Positions 52,417 to 60,800 of a DNA stretch of 64,000 bases are shown here, piece after piece. The DNA lies in assembly GCA_964641455.1 (NCBI GenBank), contig CAZXLH010000006.1:1-64000 (forward strand). The letters run 5' to 3'. Source of the stretch: DTU015 sp964641455 (lineage in GTDB: Bacteria > Bacillota > Sulfobacillia > Fermentithermobacillales > Fermentithermobacillaceae). How positions within the stretch are numbered: position 1 is the stretch's first letter; each line of letters opens with the position of its first letter. The translations under genes and the position numbers were made by a program. The notes beneath the pieces are model-generated. The model was given only the letters and a program-made list of their open reading frames with translations, ran no database searches and was not told where the DNA came from.

Positions 52417-53448
52417 TTGACCCAATTGTTATTCAAGTTAGCTTATTACCTGCAAGACAATGGTTATCGAACCTTTGGCGGGCCGGTCAATTTAGAGCAG
52501 AATCTGAGCATGAAGTCAATAAAAAAGGCCCGGTCAGTATTGCAGGATTGTAAAAAGCAGGGCATAAAGATAATTACTCTTGATGATCCTGAGTATCCGG
52601 AGAATTTAAGAATGATTCCTGATTGTCCCCCGGTTATCTTCGTTAAAGGCTCTTTGCTTCCACGTGATAGGATAGCTGTAGCTGTGGTGGGAACAAGAAA
52701 ACCATCTAGTCTTGGAAGGGCCATTGCCGGTGAAATAGCAGGTGACATTGCCAGGGCCGGGGTAACAATTGTATCGGGTTTGGCCTACGGAATAGATGCA
52801 TCTGTTCACAAAGCCGCAGTGGAAGCAGGTGGAAGAACCGTTGCATGCCTTGGCCAGGGGGTGGATCATATTTACCCTAAAGCAAATAGTATGCTTTATG
52901 AGAAAATTCCTCTGTCAGGGGCTTTGCTGTCAGAGTATCTGCCGGGCACTGAGCCAAAACCCTGGCACTTTCCAAAGAGAAACAGACTGATTTCAGGTAT
53001 GTCCTTAGGAGTGGTTGTTGTAGAAGCAGCCGAAAAATCCGGGGCGCTTATCACTGCAGACTGGGCTCTTAAGCACGGGCGCGCTGTCATGGCGGTACCC
53101 GGAAGTGTCAAATCGATTGCAAGCCGAGGGGCAAACCGTCTCATTCAGGATGGGGCATATCTGGTAACTTGTGCTGAAGATGTGCTATCCTTTCTCAGAA
53201 AAGACAATGAATATGTTCCAAAACTAAATTTTCAGGAAACAAGGGTAAAAATGACACTGGAAGAATCGCTGGTCCTGAATTCCCTGCGTGAATGGGGTTC
53301 AATTGAAGATATTTGTGATAATCTCAGTCAAATACCGGTACATCGAGTGATTTCGATATTATCGTCTCTTGAGGTGAAAGGTATTGTGAAATCACTGCCG
53401 GGTGGTAAGTATACCATAACATCTGTCGGGCAAAGGTTGAGCAATTAA
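52417..53448 (+). CDS. dprA: DNA-processing protein DprA
   Basis: The 343-residue protein has a Rossmann-type core (VVGTRKPSSLGRAIAGEIA, VSGLAYGIDASVHKAA, FPKRNRLISGMSLGVVVVEA, KSGALITADWAL) and a C-terminal winged helix. It loads RecA on incoming single-stranded DNA. TTG 52417 lies eight bases after AGAGGTG; GTG 52408 would overlap that site. topA follows 17 bases later, the Bacillus order. Confidence 0.93.
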   Translation: MTQLLFKLAYYLQDNGYRTFGGPVNLEQNLSMKSIKKARSVLQDCKKQGIKIITLDDPEYPENLRMIPDCPPVIFVKGSLLPRDRIAVAVVGTRKPSSLGRAIAGEIAGDIARAGVTIVSGLAYGIDASVHKAAVEAGGRTVACLGQGVDHIYPKANSMLYEKIPLSGALLSEYLPGTEPKPWHFPKRNRLISGMSLGVVVVEAAEKSGALITADWALKHGRAVMAVPGSVKSIASRGANRLIQDGAYLVTCAEDVLSFLRKDNEYVPKLNFQETRVKMTLEESLVLNSLREWGSIEDICDNLSQIPVHRVISILSSLEVKGIVKSLPGGKYTITSVGQRLSN

Positions 53449-53465
53449 GAAGGTGGGAACAAAAC

Positions 53466-55544
53466 ATGAAGAAACAGACAAAACGCCCGTTAATTATTGT
53501 TGAGTCTCCAACAAAGGCTAAAACAATTTCAAGGTTTATGAAGTCTAAATACGATGTCAAAGCATCTATGGGCCATATAAGGGATCTGCCGAAAAGCAAG
53601 CTTGGCGTAGATATAGATAACGGTTTTGAGCCCAGATATATAACTATCAGAGGCAAGGGCAGCATAATCAAAGACCTTAGAAGCGCTGCCAAGAAGGCGT
53701 CTGATGTTTACTTGGCTACTGACCCTGATAGGGAAGGAGAGGCAATATCCTGGCATTTGTGCCATGTTCTTAAGATTGACCCGAAAGAGGCACAACGGGT
53801 AACCTTTCACGAGATAACCGAAAATGCCGTAAAAGATGCTTTTATCAAACCGGTGCCGGTAAACCAAAACTTAGTTTATGCTCAGCAGGCAAGGCGCATT
53901 CTTGATAGGCTGGTAGGTTATACTTTGAGCCCTTTGCTGTGGCATAAGATAAGGCCTGGCTTGTCAGCCGGCAGAGTCCAGTCGGCGGCACTTAGGATAA
54001 TTGTAGACAGAGAAATTGAGATCGAGAATTTTAAGCCTGAGGAATACTGGACTATTGAGGCACTGCTTAAAGGCGCCAAAGGCAAAGTTACGGCTAAGTA
54101 CTACGGGTTTGAGGGCAAGAAAAAAGAACTTAAGAACCGCTCTGATGTAGATCTGGTTCTTAAAGCAATTGATGGCGCTAATTTCATTGTGGTTTCAGTA
54201 AAACCGAAGAAGCGGCGCAAGAACCCTCCGTTTCCATTTACCACCTCAACTTTGCAGCAAGAAGCTTCCAGGAAACTTGGTTTTCCTGTTAGAAAGACTA
54301 TGAGGGTAGCCCAAACCCTATATGAAGGTGTGGAGTTGGGGAAAGAAGGTTACGCAGGGCTGATAACCTATATGAGAACCGATTCTACCCGAGTAGCGCC
54401 TATAGCTGTAACCGAAGCAAAGAAATATATCGAATCCAAATATGGTAAACAATACGTAGGGAAAGGCAGAAAGAGCAAGGCCAGGCCCGGAGCCCAAGAA
54501 GCCCACGAGGCTATCAGGCCTACACTTGTCCTACGCACTCCTTCCAAGGTTAAACCGTACTTAAAGCCTGATCAATACAAACTTTATACCCTCATATGGG
54601 AAAGGTTTGTATCGAGTCAGATGTCTCCTGCCATTTACGATACAGTTTCATGCGATATTGAAGCCAATAGACACACTTTCAGGGCATCTGGCTCACGACT
54701 TGCGTTTCCGGGGTTTACTGAATTGTATGAAGAAGGACAGGATACTCCTGAAGACAAGCAGGAAGAAATTATTCCGCTTTCGAAAAATGAACGCTTATCA
54801 CTTGAACGGATCGATCCTATGCAGCATTTTACTCAGCCGCCTCAGAGGTATACAGAAGCCAGCCTTGTCAAGGCTTTAGAGCAAAATGGGATCGGCAGGC
54901 CTTCGACTTATGCGCCTGTTATTGCTACCCTGACCGAGAGGGATTATGTCAACCGGGAAAGACGCCGGTTACTTCCGACCGAACTTGGACGCCTTGTAGA
55001 TTCAATACTAAGGGAGCATTTCCCGTCTATTGTGGATGTAGGCTTTACGGCTGAAATGGAAAAGAAACTTGATGCAATAGAAGATGGTTCTTCTGAGTGG
55101 AATCAGGTTATCGGCGGTTTCTGGGGACCGTTTAAGGAACAAATAGACAAAGCTGAGAAAAACATTGAGCGAGTAGAACTTCGTGATGAGCCTGCCGGAA
55201 TAGATTGCGAAAAGTGTGGGTCTCCTATGGTAATAAAGCGGAGCAGATACGGCAAATTCATAGCTTGTTCAGGGTATCCAAATTGCAAAAACACAAAGCC
55301 GTTTTTGGAGAAGACCGGTGCTGTATGCCCCAAATGCAAAGGCGATATTGTGGTTCGCAGAACCAGAAAAGGGCGTACATTCTATGGTTGCTCAAACTAT
55401 CCTAAATGTGATTTTGCTTCTTGGTACCGTCCGGTGCCAGACAAAAGTTGTCCGGTATGTGGAACCTTCCTTGTTCAAACAAGAAAGAAATCCAATGCAT
55501 ATCAATGTGGGAATCCTGAATGCACCTATACGAAGAAAAGCTGA
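53466..55544 (+). CDS. topA: DNA topoisomerase I
   Basis: The 692-residue type IA enzyme has the Toprim start IIVESPTKAKTISRF and DPDREGEAISWHL, the active-site Tyr302 in ITYMRTDSTR, the HEAIRPT motif and three C-terminal C4 zinc ribbons (CEKCGSPMVIKRSRYGKFIA, CPKCKGDIVV, CPVCGTFLV). It relaxes negative supercoils. ATG follows AAGGTGGGAA. trmFO, which normally sits next, is absent. Confidence 0.97.
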   Translation: MKKQTKRPLIIVESPTKAKTISRFMKSKYDVKASMGHIRDLPKSKLGVDIDNGFEPRYITIRGKGSIIKDLRSAAKKASDVYLATDPDREGEAISWHLCHVLKIDPKEAQRVTFHEITENAVKDAFIKPVPVNQNLVYAQQARRILDRLVGYTLSPLLWHKIRPGLSAGRVQSAALRIIVDREIEIENFKPEEYWTIEALLKGAKGKVTAKYYGFEGKKKELKNRSDVDLVLKAIDGANFIVVSVKPKKRRKNPPFPFTTSTLQQEASRKLGFPVRKTMRVAQTLYEGVELGKEGYAGLITYMRTDSTRVAPIAVTEAKKYIESKYGKQYVGKGRKSKARPGAQEAHEAIRPTLVLRTPSKVKPYLKPDQYKLYTLIWERFVSSQMSPAIYDTVSCDIEANRHTFRASGSRLAFPGFTELYEEGQDTPEDKQEEIIPLSKNERLSLERIDPMQHFTQPPQRYTEASLVKALEQNGIGRPSTYAPVIATLTERDYVNRERRRLLPTELGRLVDSILREHFPSIVDVGFTAEMEKKLDAIEDGSSEWNQVIGGFWGPFKEQIDKAEKNIERVELRDEPAGIDCEKCGSPMVIKRSRYGKFIACSGYPNCKNTKPFLEKTGAVCPKCKGDIVVRRTRKGRTFYGCSNYPKCDFASWYRPVPDKSCPVCGTFLVQTRKKSNAYQCGNPECTYTKKS

Positions 55545-55649
55545 GAATATTTTGAAAACTGGTTGATACCTGCTAGTGCTAGTGATAATATAAGCCCGTA
55601 TGGACTTTGTTCTGCTAATTGGATTATTCATCGGTGGGAAGGCGGTTTG

Positions 55650-56657
55650 ATGACGTACTCGATTCTTGACTGGAAGGAAGACTTCCTTGTAGAAGTGGGT
55701 GTATCCAAAACACAAAGCCCTAATACCGTTCAGGCTTACTCTCAGGACCTGAACCAGTTTTTCGACTTTGTGTACGATAAGACCGGAAAGGGTCCTGAGT
55801 ATATGTTTCCTGCCGATCTAAAACCAAAGTTAATACATGAATTTGTCATCTATTTGGGAAAGCAAGAATACAAGGGCACAACAATTTCAAGGAAACTCTC
55901 ATCGGTAAGGAGTTTTTGCCGTTTTCTGACGCGAAGAGGCGCAATCCAGGAGAACCCTGCCAAAGAAGTATCTTCACGAAAGACCCATAGCTATTTGCCC
56001 AGAGTACTTTCTGAAGACGAAGTGGCGAGGCTTCTTGGCGTTATTGATACAACCACTCCATTTGGAATAAGAGACCGCGCAATGCTTGAACTTCTTTACG
56101 GAACCGGCTTACGAGTTAGTGAATTGGCAAGCCTCAATATAGGTGACATAGATTATTCCTTGGGATTTGTCCAGGTAATGGGCAAGGGAGACAAGGAAAG
56201 GTTTGTGCCGGTAGGTTCCAAGGCTTTGGAGGCGCTTGGAGACTATCTTGACAATGGAAGGCCACATCTTGCGAACAAAGATAGAGTCCCAACCAACCCA
56301 TCTGGGGTGTTAATGAAGCAACCGCTGTTTCTTAATAGGTGGGGAAGTAGGTTATCTGTTAGGTCAATACGGCGAATACTTGATAAGTACGCTTTACTTG
56401 CCGGGATTAACCCTGAAGATTGCTCGCCACATGTGTTAAGGCACTCTTTTGCCACACATCTGCTGGCAGGTGGTGCAGATCTCCGTTCGGTTCAGGATAT
56501 GCTGGGACACGCAAGTATTAAGACCACTCAGATATATACCCATGTAATGCCTGAACGATTAAGGCAAGTATACAGGCAAACCCACCCCAGGGCTCGTATG
56601 CAGCAGTCAACAGACGATTTTGATACGGGCCGCAGTGATCTTAAAAAGGGGCGATAA
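55650..56657 (+). CDS. xerC: Tyrosine recombinase XerC/CodV
   Basis: The 335-residue protein has a SAM-like N-terminal core-binding domain and the catalytic residues in GTGLRVSEL (Arg), HVLRHSFATHLL (HxxR) and GHASIKTTQIYTHV (Tyr). With XerD it resolves chromosome dimers at dif. It is slightly longer than usual (about 300). ATG 55650 follows GGAAGGCGG; an ATG at 55563 has no site. hslV begins three bases after its stop. Confidence 0.92.
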   Translation: MTYSILDWKEDFLVEVGVSKTQSPNTVQAYSQDLNQFFDFVYDKTGKGPEYMFPADLKPKLIHEFVIYLGKQEYKGTTISRKLSSVRSFCRFLTRRGAIQENPAKEVSSRKTHSYLPRVLSEDEVARLLGVIDTTTPFGIRDRAMLELLYGTGLRVSELASLNIGDIDYSLGFVQVMGKGDKERFVPVGSKALEALGDYLDNGRPHLANKDRVPTNPSGVLMKQPLFLNRWGSRLSVRSIRRILDKYALLAGINPEDCSPHVLRHSFATHLLAGGADLRSVQDMLGHASIKTTQIYTHVMPERLRQVYRQTHPRARMQQSTDDFDTGRSDLKKGR

Positions 56658-56659
56658 CT

Positions 56660-57217
56660 ATGATTTGCGACTGTAATTCACGCATTCTCAGTACAACTGT
56701 ACTGGCAGTAAGAGCAAAAGGGAAAGCGGCTATGGCCGGCGACGGCCAAGTCACGCTCGAGGGAAACCATACGATTCTAAAATCAACTGCCAGGAAAGTA
56801 AGAAAGATATACAAAGATTCAGTAATTGCCGGATTTGCAGGGTCCGTAGGAGATGCTTTGACGCTGTTTGATAAGTTAGAAGGATATCTTGAAGAAACGA
56901 GAGGAGATCTTCTGAAGTCTACTGTTAATTTGGCCAAAGAATGGCGCACAGACAGGATTTTGCGACAGCTTAAAGCTATGCTTCTTTGTATGGATAAGAA
57001 CCACTTGCTTCTTGTATCCGGAACAGGAGAAGTGATTGAGCCTGATGAGCCGGTAATTGCTATAGGTTCCGGGGGCGCTTATGCTACAGCGGCTGCTAAA
57101 GCCCTTATAGAGTTTACGGATATGGATGCAGCTTCTATTGCCAAAGAAGCTTTGAAGATAGCTGCTTCCATATGCATATATACTAACGATAATATTGTTA
57201 TTGAGGAATTAGGATAA
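56660..57217 (+). CDS. hslV: ATP-dependent protease subunit HslV (ClpQ) with N-terminal extension
   Basis: The 185-residue protease subunit has the core TTVLAVRAKGKAAMAGDGQV and the late AIGSGGAYATAAAKAL. The catalytic Thr normally follows the start Met, but here it is Thr12, after an 11-residue leader MICDCNSRILS. AAGGGG nine bases before the ATG supports this start and no better codon lies nearer Thr12. Either the leader is cut off or another N-terminal residue is used, as the Ser of Bacillus CodW. It pairs with HslU downstream. Confidence 0.93.
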   Translation: MICDCNSRILSTTVLAVRAKGKAAMAGDGQVTLEGNHTILKSTARKVRKIYKDSVIAGFAGSVGDALTLFDKLEGYLEETRGDLLKSTVNLAKEWRTDRILRQLKAMLLCMDKNHLLLVSGTGEVIEPDEPVIAIGSGGAYATAAAKALIEFTDMDAASIAKEALKIAASICIYTNDNIVIEELG

Positions 57218-57251
57218 GTCACTTTTCCTAATTCATAAGGGATGGTGTGCT

Positions 57252-58652
57252 ATGGAAAATATGACTCCTCGTGAGATAGTAGCAGAGTTGGATAAATATA
57301 TAGTTGGCCAGACTGATGCTAAACGTTCTGTAGCCGTGGCGCTTCGAAACAGGCTTAGAAGGCAGAAAGTAATGGGTGATCTTCAAGAAGATATCATCCC
57401 TAAGAATATTCTGATGATTGGGCCCACTGGGGTCGGCAAGACTGAGATTTGCCGGCGGCTGGCCAAACTTGTTAATGCCCCTTTTGCAAAGGTTGAAGCT
57501 TCCAAATTCACAGAGGTGGGGTACGTGGGCCGGGATGTAGATTCAATAGTCCGGGATCTTGTCGAAAATGCGGTAAGTATGGTTAGGAAAGAAAGCATAG
57601 AAGGTGTAAAGGAAAGAGCAGAGGTTTTGGCAGAAGAACGACTGGTTGAAATTCTGTGCCCTATGCCCAAGAGACGTCAAACCGCTCCGAATCCGTTAGA
57701 AATGTTATTTAAGCCAGAGCCTCAACGGCAGAATGTAGACGATGATGACTTTCATGAAGAAGTTCGCCGGGCCAAAGCGAAGAGGAAGGTGATTCGCCAA
57801 AGGCTTAATAATGGAGAACTGGAAGATGAGGAATTAGAAATTGAAGTTGAAGATACAACTGCCCCCAGGGTAGAGTTTTTCGATGGTTTTGGCATGCAAG
57901 AAATGGAATTAAATATGCAGGACGTTTTTGGTGGGTTATTGCCAAAACGAACAAAAACCAGAAGAGTGTCTGTGAAAGAAGCTCGAAAGGTTTTGGCTCA
58001 AGAAGAGGCGGATAAGCTTGTAGACCAAGATATGATTGTTTCAGAGGCGATAAGACGATGCGAGAGGCTTGGTATAGTTTTTCTCGATGAACTAGATAAA
58101 ATTGCGGGCCGGGAAAAAGGAGCAGGCCCTGATGTTTCCAGGGAAGGGGTTCAGAGGGATCTGCTTCCGGTTGTTGAAGGAACAACTGTTGTGACTAAAT
58201 ACGGCCCGGTCAAAACCGATCACATATTGTTTATAGGAGCGGGAGCGTTTCACGTAAGCAAGCCTTCTGACCTAATTCCCGAATTACAGGGCCGGTTTCC
58301 AATCAGGGTTGAATTGGAAGCACTGGAAGAAGAAGATTTTGCAAGAATCTTGACAGAACCTGAGAATTCACTGACCCGCCAGTATAAGGAATTGCTCGAA
58401 ACCGATGGCGTTTTGCTTGAATACACCAAAGATGGTATACAAGAAATTGCAAAGATGGCCTTTGATGTAAATCAGGAAAGCGAGAATATTGGTGCCAGGC
58501 GCCTTCACACCGTTATGGAAAAACTGCTGGAAGATGTGTTGTTTGAGGCGCCTGACGGCATACAGGGTAAAGTTGTAATAGATAAGAAATACGTACAGGA
58601 TAAATTGAAAGACTTGGTGACAGATAGAGACTTAACCAGGTATATCCTGTAG
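57252..58652 (+). CDS. hslU: HslU ATPase (ClpY)
   Basis: The 466-residue AAA+ unfoldase starts MTPREIVAELDKYIVGQ, has Walker A GPTGVGKTE, Walker B IVFLDELDKI, an acidic I domain (about residues 110-240) and sensor 2 near NIGARRLHTVMEKL. It feeds substrates to HslV. It lies 34 bases after hslV and 25 before codY. Confidence 0.97.
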   Translation: MENMTPREIVAELDKYIVGQTDAKRSVAVALRNRLRRQKVMGDLQEDIIPKNILMIGPTGVGKTEICRRLAKLVNAPFAKVEASKFTEVGYVGRDVDSIVRDLVENAVSMVRKESIEGVKERAEVLAEERLVEILCPMPKRRQTAPNPLEMLFKPEPQRQNVDDDDFHEEVRRAKAKRKVIRQRLNNGELEDEELEIEVEDTTAPRVEFFDGFGMQEMELNMQDVFGGLLPKRTKTRRVSVKEARKVLAQEEADKLVDQDMIVSEAIRRCERLGIVFLDELDKIAGREKGAGPDVSREGVQRDLLPVVEGTTVVTKYGPVKTDHILFIGAGAFHVSKPSDLIPELQGRFPIRVELEALEEEDFARILTEPENSLTRQYKELLETDGVLLEYTKDGIQEIAKMAFDVNQESENIGARRLHTVMEKLLEDVLFEAPDGIQGKVVIDKKYVQDKLKDLVTDRDLTRYIL

Positions 58653-58677
58653 GCAATATAGGAAAGGGAGAGTAGAA

Positions 58678-59454
58678 ATGCAGACATTGCTTGATAAAAC
58701 ACGCAAGATGAACCAACTACTAAGGATCGCAGCAACAGAAGTTGACTTTCAGGCAAGCGCAAGAGTGCTTAGAGATTCACTCGAATGCAACGTCTACATT
58801 CTGGATAAACTCGGTTACGTATTGGGTTTTTCACTGTTAGACGATTTTGATTGTGAGGTAATGCAATCAGAAGTGTTGCGCCAAAGTGAGTTTCCGGCTC
58901 CGTACATTGAAAGATTGTACATGTACCGAGACACGGCTGCAAACCTACAGCATGAAAAAGGTAAATGTGTATTCAAAGAAGCACATGATTGTCCATACAA
59001 GAACAAAGTCACCACAATAGTACCCGTAGTTGGCGGTGGGGACAGGCTTGGAACTCTTGTGTTAGCTCAAACATCAGGTCGATTAGAGATATCTGATCTT
59101 ATTCTGGCTGAGCATGCTGCTACCGTAACTGCTATGGAGATGATACGGTACAACCAGGAAACCGTCGAGGAAGAGGCCAGGGAACTGGCCGCAGTGCAAG
59201 TTGCTCTAGGGACCTTGTCTTTTTCTGAGCTTAACGCCATGAAGCATATATTCAAAGAACTTGGAGGCACTGAGGGTTGCCTGGTGGCTTCAAAAGTTGC
59301 AGATCGTGTTGGAATTACCCGATCGGTAATTGTTAATGCACTGCGTAAATTTGAATCGGCTGGGGTTATTGAATCCCGTTCGCTGGGAATGAAAGGCACT
59401 TATATTAAGGTTTTGAACCATAAACTTCTGGATGAACTCAAGAAATTAAGTTAA
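58678..59454 (+). CDS. codY: GTP- and branched-chain amino acid-sensing repressor CodY
   Basis: The 258-residue protein has the N-terminal GAF domain that binds Ile, Leu or Val and the C-terminal winged helix VADRVGITRSVIVNALRKFE. It represses amino acid uptake, synthesis and often motility genes in rich medium. ATG follows GGAAAGGGAG. It ends the xerC-hslV-hslU-codY unit and directly precedes the flagellar operon leader. Confidence 0.96.
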   Translation: MQTLLDKTRKMNQLLRIAATEVDFQASARVLRDSLECNVYILDKLGYVLGFSLLDDFDCEVMQSEVLRQSEFPAPYIERLYMYRDTAANLQHEKGKCVFKEAHDCPYKNKVTTIVPVVGGGDRLGTLVLAQTSGRLEISDLILAEHAATVTAMEMIRYNQETVEEEARELAAVQVALGTLSFSELNAMKHIFKELGGTEGCLVASKVADRVGITRSVIVNALRKFESAGVIESRSLGMKGTYIKVLNHKLLDELKKLS

Positions 59455-59473
59455 ATTTTCCTTTTTTCGATAT
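59447..59473 (+). promoter_or_regulatory. Weak candidate sigma-D (flagellar) promoter
   Basis: TAAG (59447-59450) and TTCGATAT (59466-59473) are spaced 15 bases, the distance for sigma-D (TAAA-N15-GCCGATAT), with three mismatches. It overlaps the codY stop and lies 75 bases before the riboswitch. Confidence 0.25.
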
Positions 59474-59547
59474 AGAAGAAGGATTTTCTGTTTTTCTGTC
59501 GAATCAGTAATTTAACAATAAAATAAGGAAAATGTTACCGCAAAACG

Positions 59548-59643
59548 ATAAAGGCAAATTTGTCTAAAGGCAGAGACGCAAAGCCACGGGTCTAAAGTAA
59601 GAGAATATCAATCTTACTATGACAGCCGGGCTACCGAAAGGGC
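59548..59643 (+). promoter_or_regulatory. Cyclic di-GMP-I (GEMM) riboswitch
   Basis: The leader holds the class I aptamer landmarks in order: AAAGGCAAA, then GAGACGCAAAGCCACGGGTCTAA, a variable hairpin (AGTAAGA/TCTTACT), and ATGACAGCCGGGCTACCG. A hairpin CTACCG/CGGTAG (59631-59648) followed by TTTT overlaps the 3' edge of the aptamer, and a second terminator-like stem lies at 59672-59700. It should control the flagellar operon in response to c-di-GMP. Confidence 0.93.
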
Positions 59644-59671
59644 GGTAGTTTTACTGCCAAGTAGTTATTTT

Positions 59672-59700
59672 AAACCTTCCGGCTTTCTTGCGGAAGGTTT
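59672..59700 (+). terminator. Terminator-like hairpin of the flagellar leader
   Basis: AAACCTTCCG and CGGAAGGTTT form a perfect ten-base stem with a nine-base loop, 19 bases before flgB. The right arm ends in TTT. It is probably the expression platform of the riboswitch. Confidence 0.7.
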
Positions 59701-59718
59701 CTGTCTTAAGGGGGGGGT

Positions 59719-60102
59719 ATGATGGCAGCTATATCAAACATCATGCAACGGGTTCTCGATAGTTCGTGGTTTCGCCATGAGATATTGGCCGGCAACGTTG
59801 CCAATAGTGAAACACCTGGGTATAAGGCCAAAAGGTTGAACTTTGAAGATTACCTGAAACAGGAAATTAAGCCGCGTATGGTAATGGCAACTACTAACCC
59901 TTTACATGTTCAAGCATCAAATCAGCACACTATGGCAATTTCTCAGGATAGATCCAGCGTTACTCCTGATGGCAACAGTGTGGACATCGACAAAGAAATG
60001 GCTGAAGTATCGGCAAACGCATTGTACTATACGGCAATCTCGCGACAATTGGCCTCACAGTTTTCGCTGTTGAGGAAGGCAATAACTGAGGGGAGGCGGT
60101 AG
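59719..60102 (+). CDS. flgB: Flagellar basal-body rod protein FlgB
   Basis: The 127-residue proximal rod protein has the rod-family motif ANVANSETPGYKAKR and the C-terminal SANALYYTAISRQLASQF helix. Start is ATG 59719 or 59722 after AAGGGGGGGG. It is the first gene of the flagellar operon, three bases before flgC. Confidence 0.95.
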   Translation: MMAAISNIMQRVLDSSWFRHEILAGNVANSETPGYKAKRLNFEDYLKQEIKPRMVMATTNPLHVQASNQHTMAISQDRSSVTPDGNSVDIDKEMAEVSANALYYTAISRQLASQFSLLRKAITEGRR

Positions 60103-60105
60103 TCG

Positions 60106-60544
60106 GTGAAGTTGTTTTCTTCAATTGAAACAAGTGCTTCAGGGCTTACGGCTCAAAGATTGCGGTTAGATCTTATTGCTTCAAACCTTGCTAATGCTGA
60201 AAGCACTCGTACCGAGGACGGAGAAGTATACCGTCGTAAAGTGGCTTTGTTCTCGCCAAGAGGTAATGGCCCTTCGTTTAGGAACATACTGTCTTCCAAA
60301 CTGTCAGTTTTGCCTACAGGTGTTCAAGTAACAGGAGTAACCGAAGACAATTCGCCTTTGCGCAGGGTTTATATGCCAGGCCATCCTGATGCTGACCAAG
60401 CAGGGTATGTAACATATCCAAACGTAGACGTTGTGACGGAAATGGTTGACATGATGATGGCAACAAGATCGTACGAAGCTAACGTTACTGCTATTGAAGC
60501 AGCCAGAGCCATGATGCAAAAAGCTTTGGACATGTTAAGAGTGT
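60106..60544 (+). CDS. flgC: Flagellar basal-body rod protein FlgC (3' end lost in gap)
   Basis: At least 146 residues of FlgC are present: LRLDLIASNLANAESTRTED at the start and VTEMVDMMMATRSYEANVTA at the end. The sequence runs into N at 60545 after KALDMLRV, close to where FlgC normally ends, so only the stop and perhaps a residue or two are missing. GTG 60106 has GGGGAGG nine bases upstream. Confidence 0.93.
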
Positions 60545-60646
60545 GANNNNNNNNNNNNNNNNNNNNNNNNNNNNNNNNNNNNNNNNNNNNNNNNNNNNNN
60601 NNNNNNNNNNNNNNNNNNNNNNNNNNNNNNNNNNNNNNNNNNNNNN
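60545..60646. other. Assembly gap of 102 N
   Basis: The run of N covers the flgC stop and the start of fliE. Confidence 0.98.
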
Positions 60647-60781
60647 GTTATGGGTAATGCACGTGATATGCATACTGCGGTTCTTGCGGCCGAAAAAGCG
60701 AGTCTGACTCTGGACCTCATTATTTCTGTGAGAAACAAGGCTATCGAAGCATACCAAGAAATAATGAGAATGCCCTTATAA
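60647..60781 (+). CDS. fliE: Flagellar hook-basal body protein FliE (C-terminal part)
   Basis: Forty-four residues after the gap read HTAVLAAEKASLTLDLIISV and end VRNKAIEAYQEIMRMPL, the typical FliE C-terminus. The first half is hidden by the gap. FliE joins the MS ring and rod. Confidence 0.92.
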   Translation, partial: VMGNARDMHTAVLAAEKASLTLDLIISVRNKAIEAYQEIMRMPL

Positions 60782-60800
60782 CTTAAAGGTAGGTGTGGTT

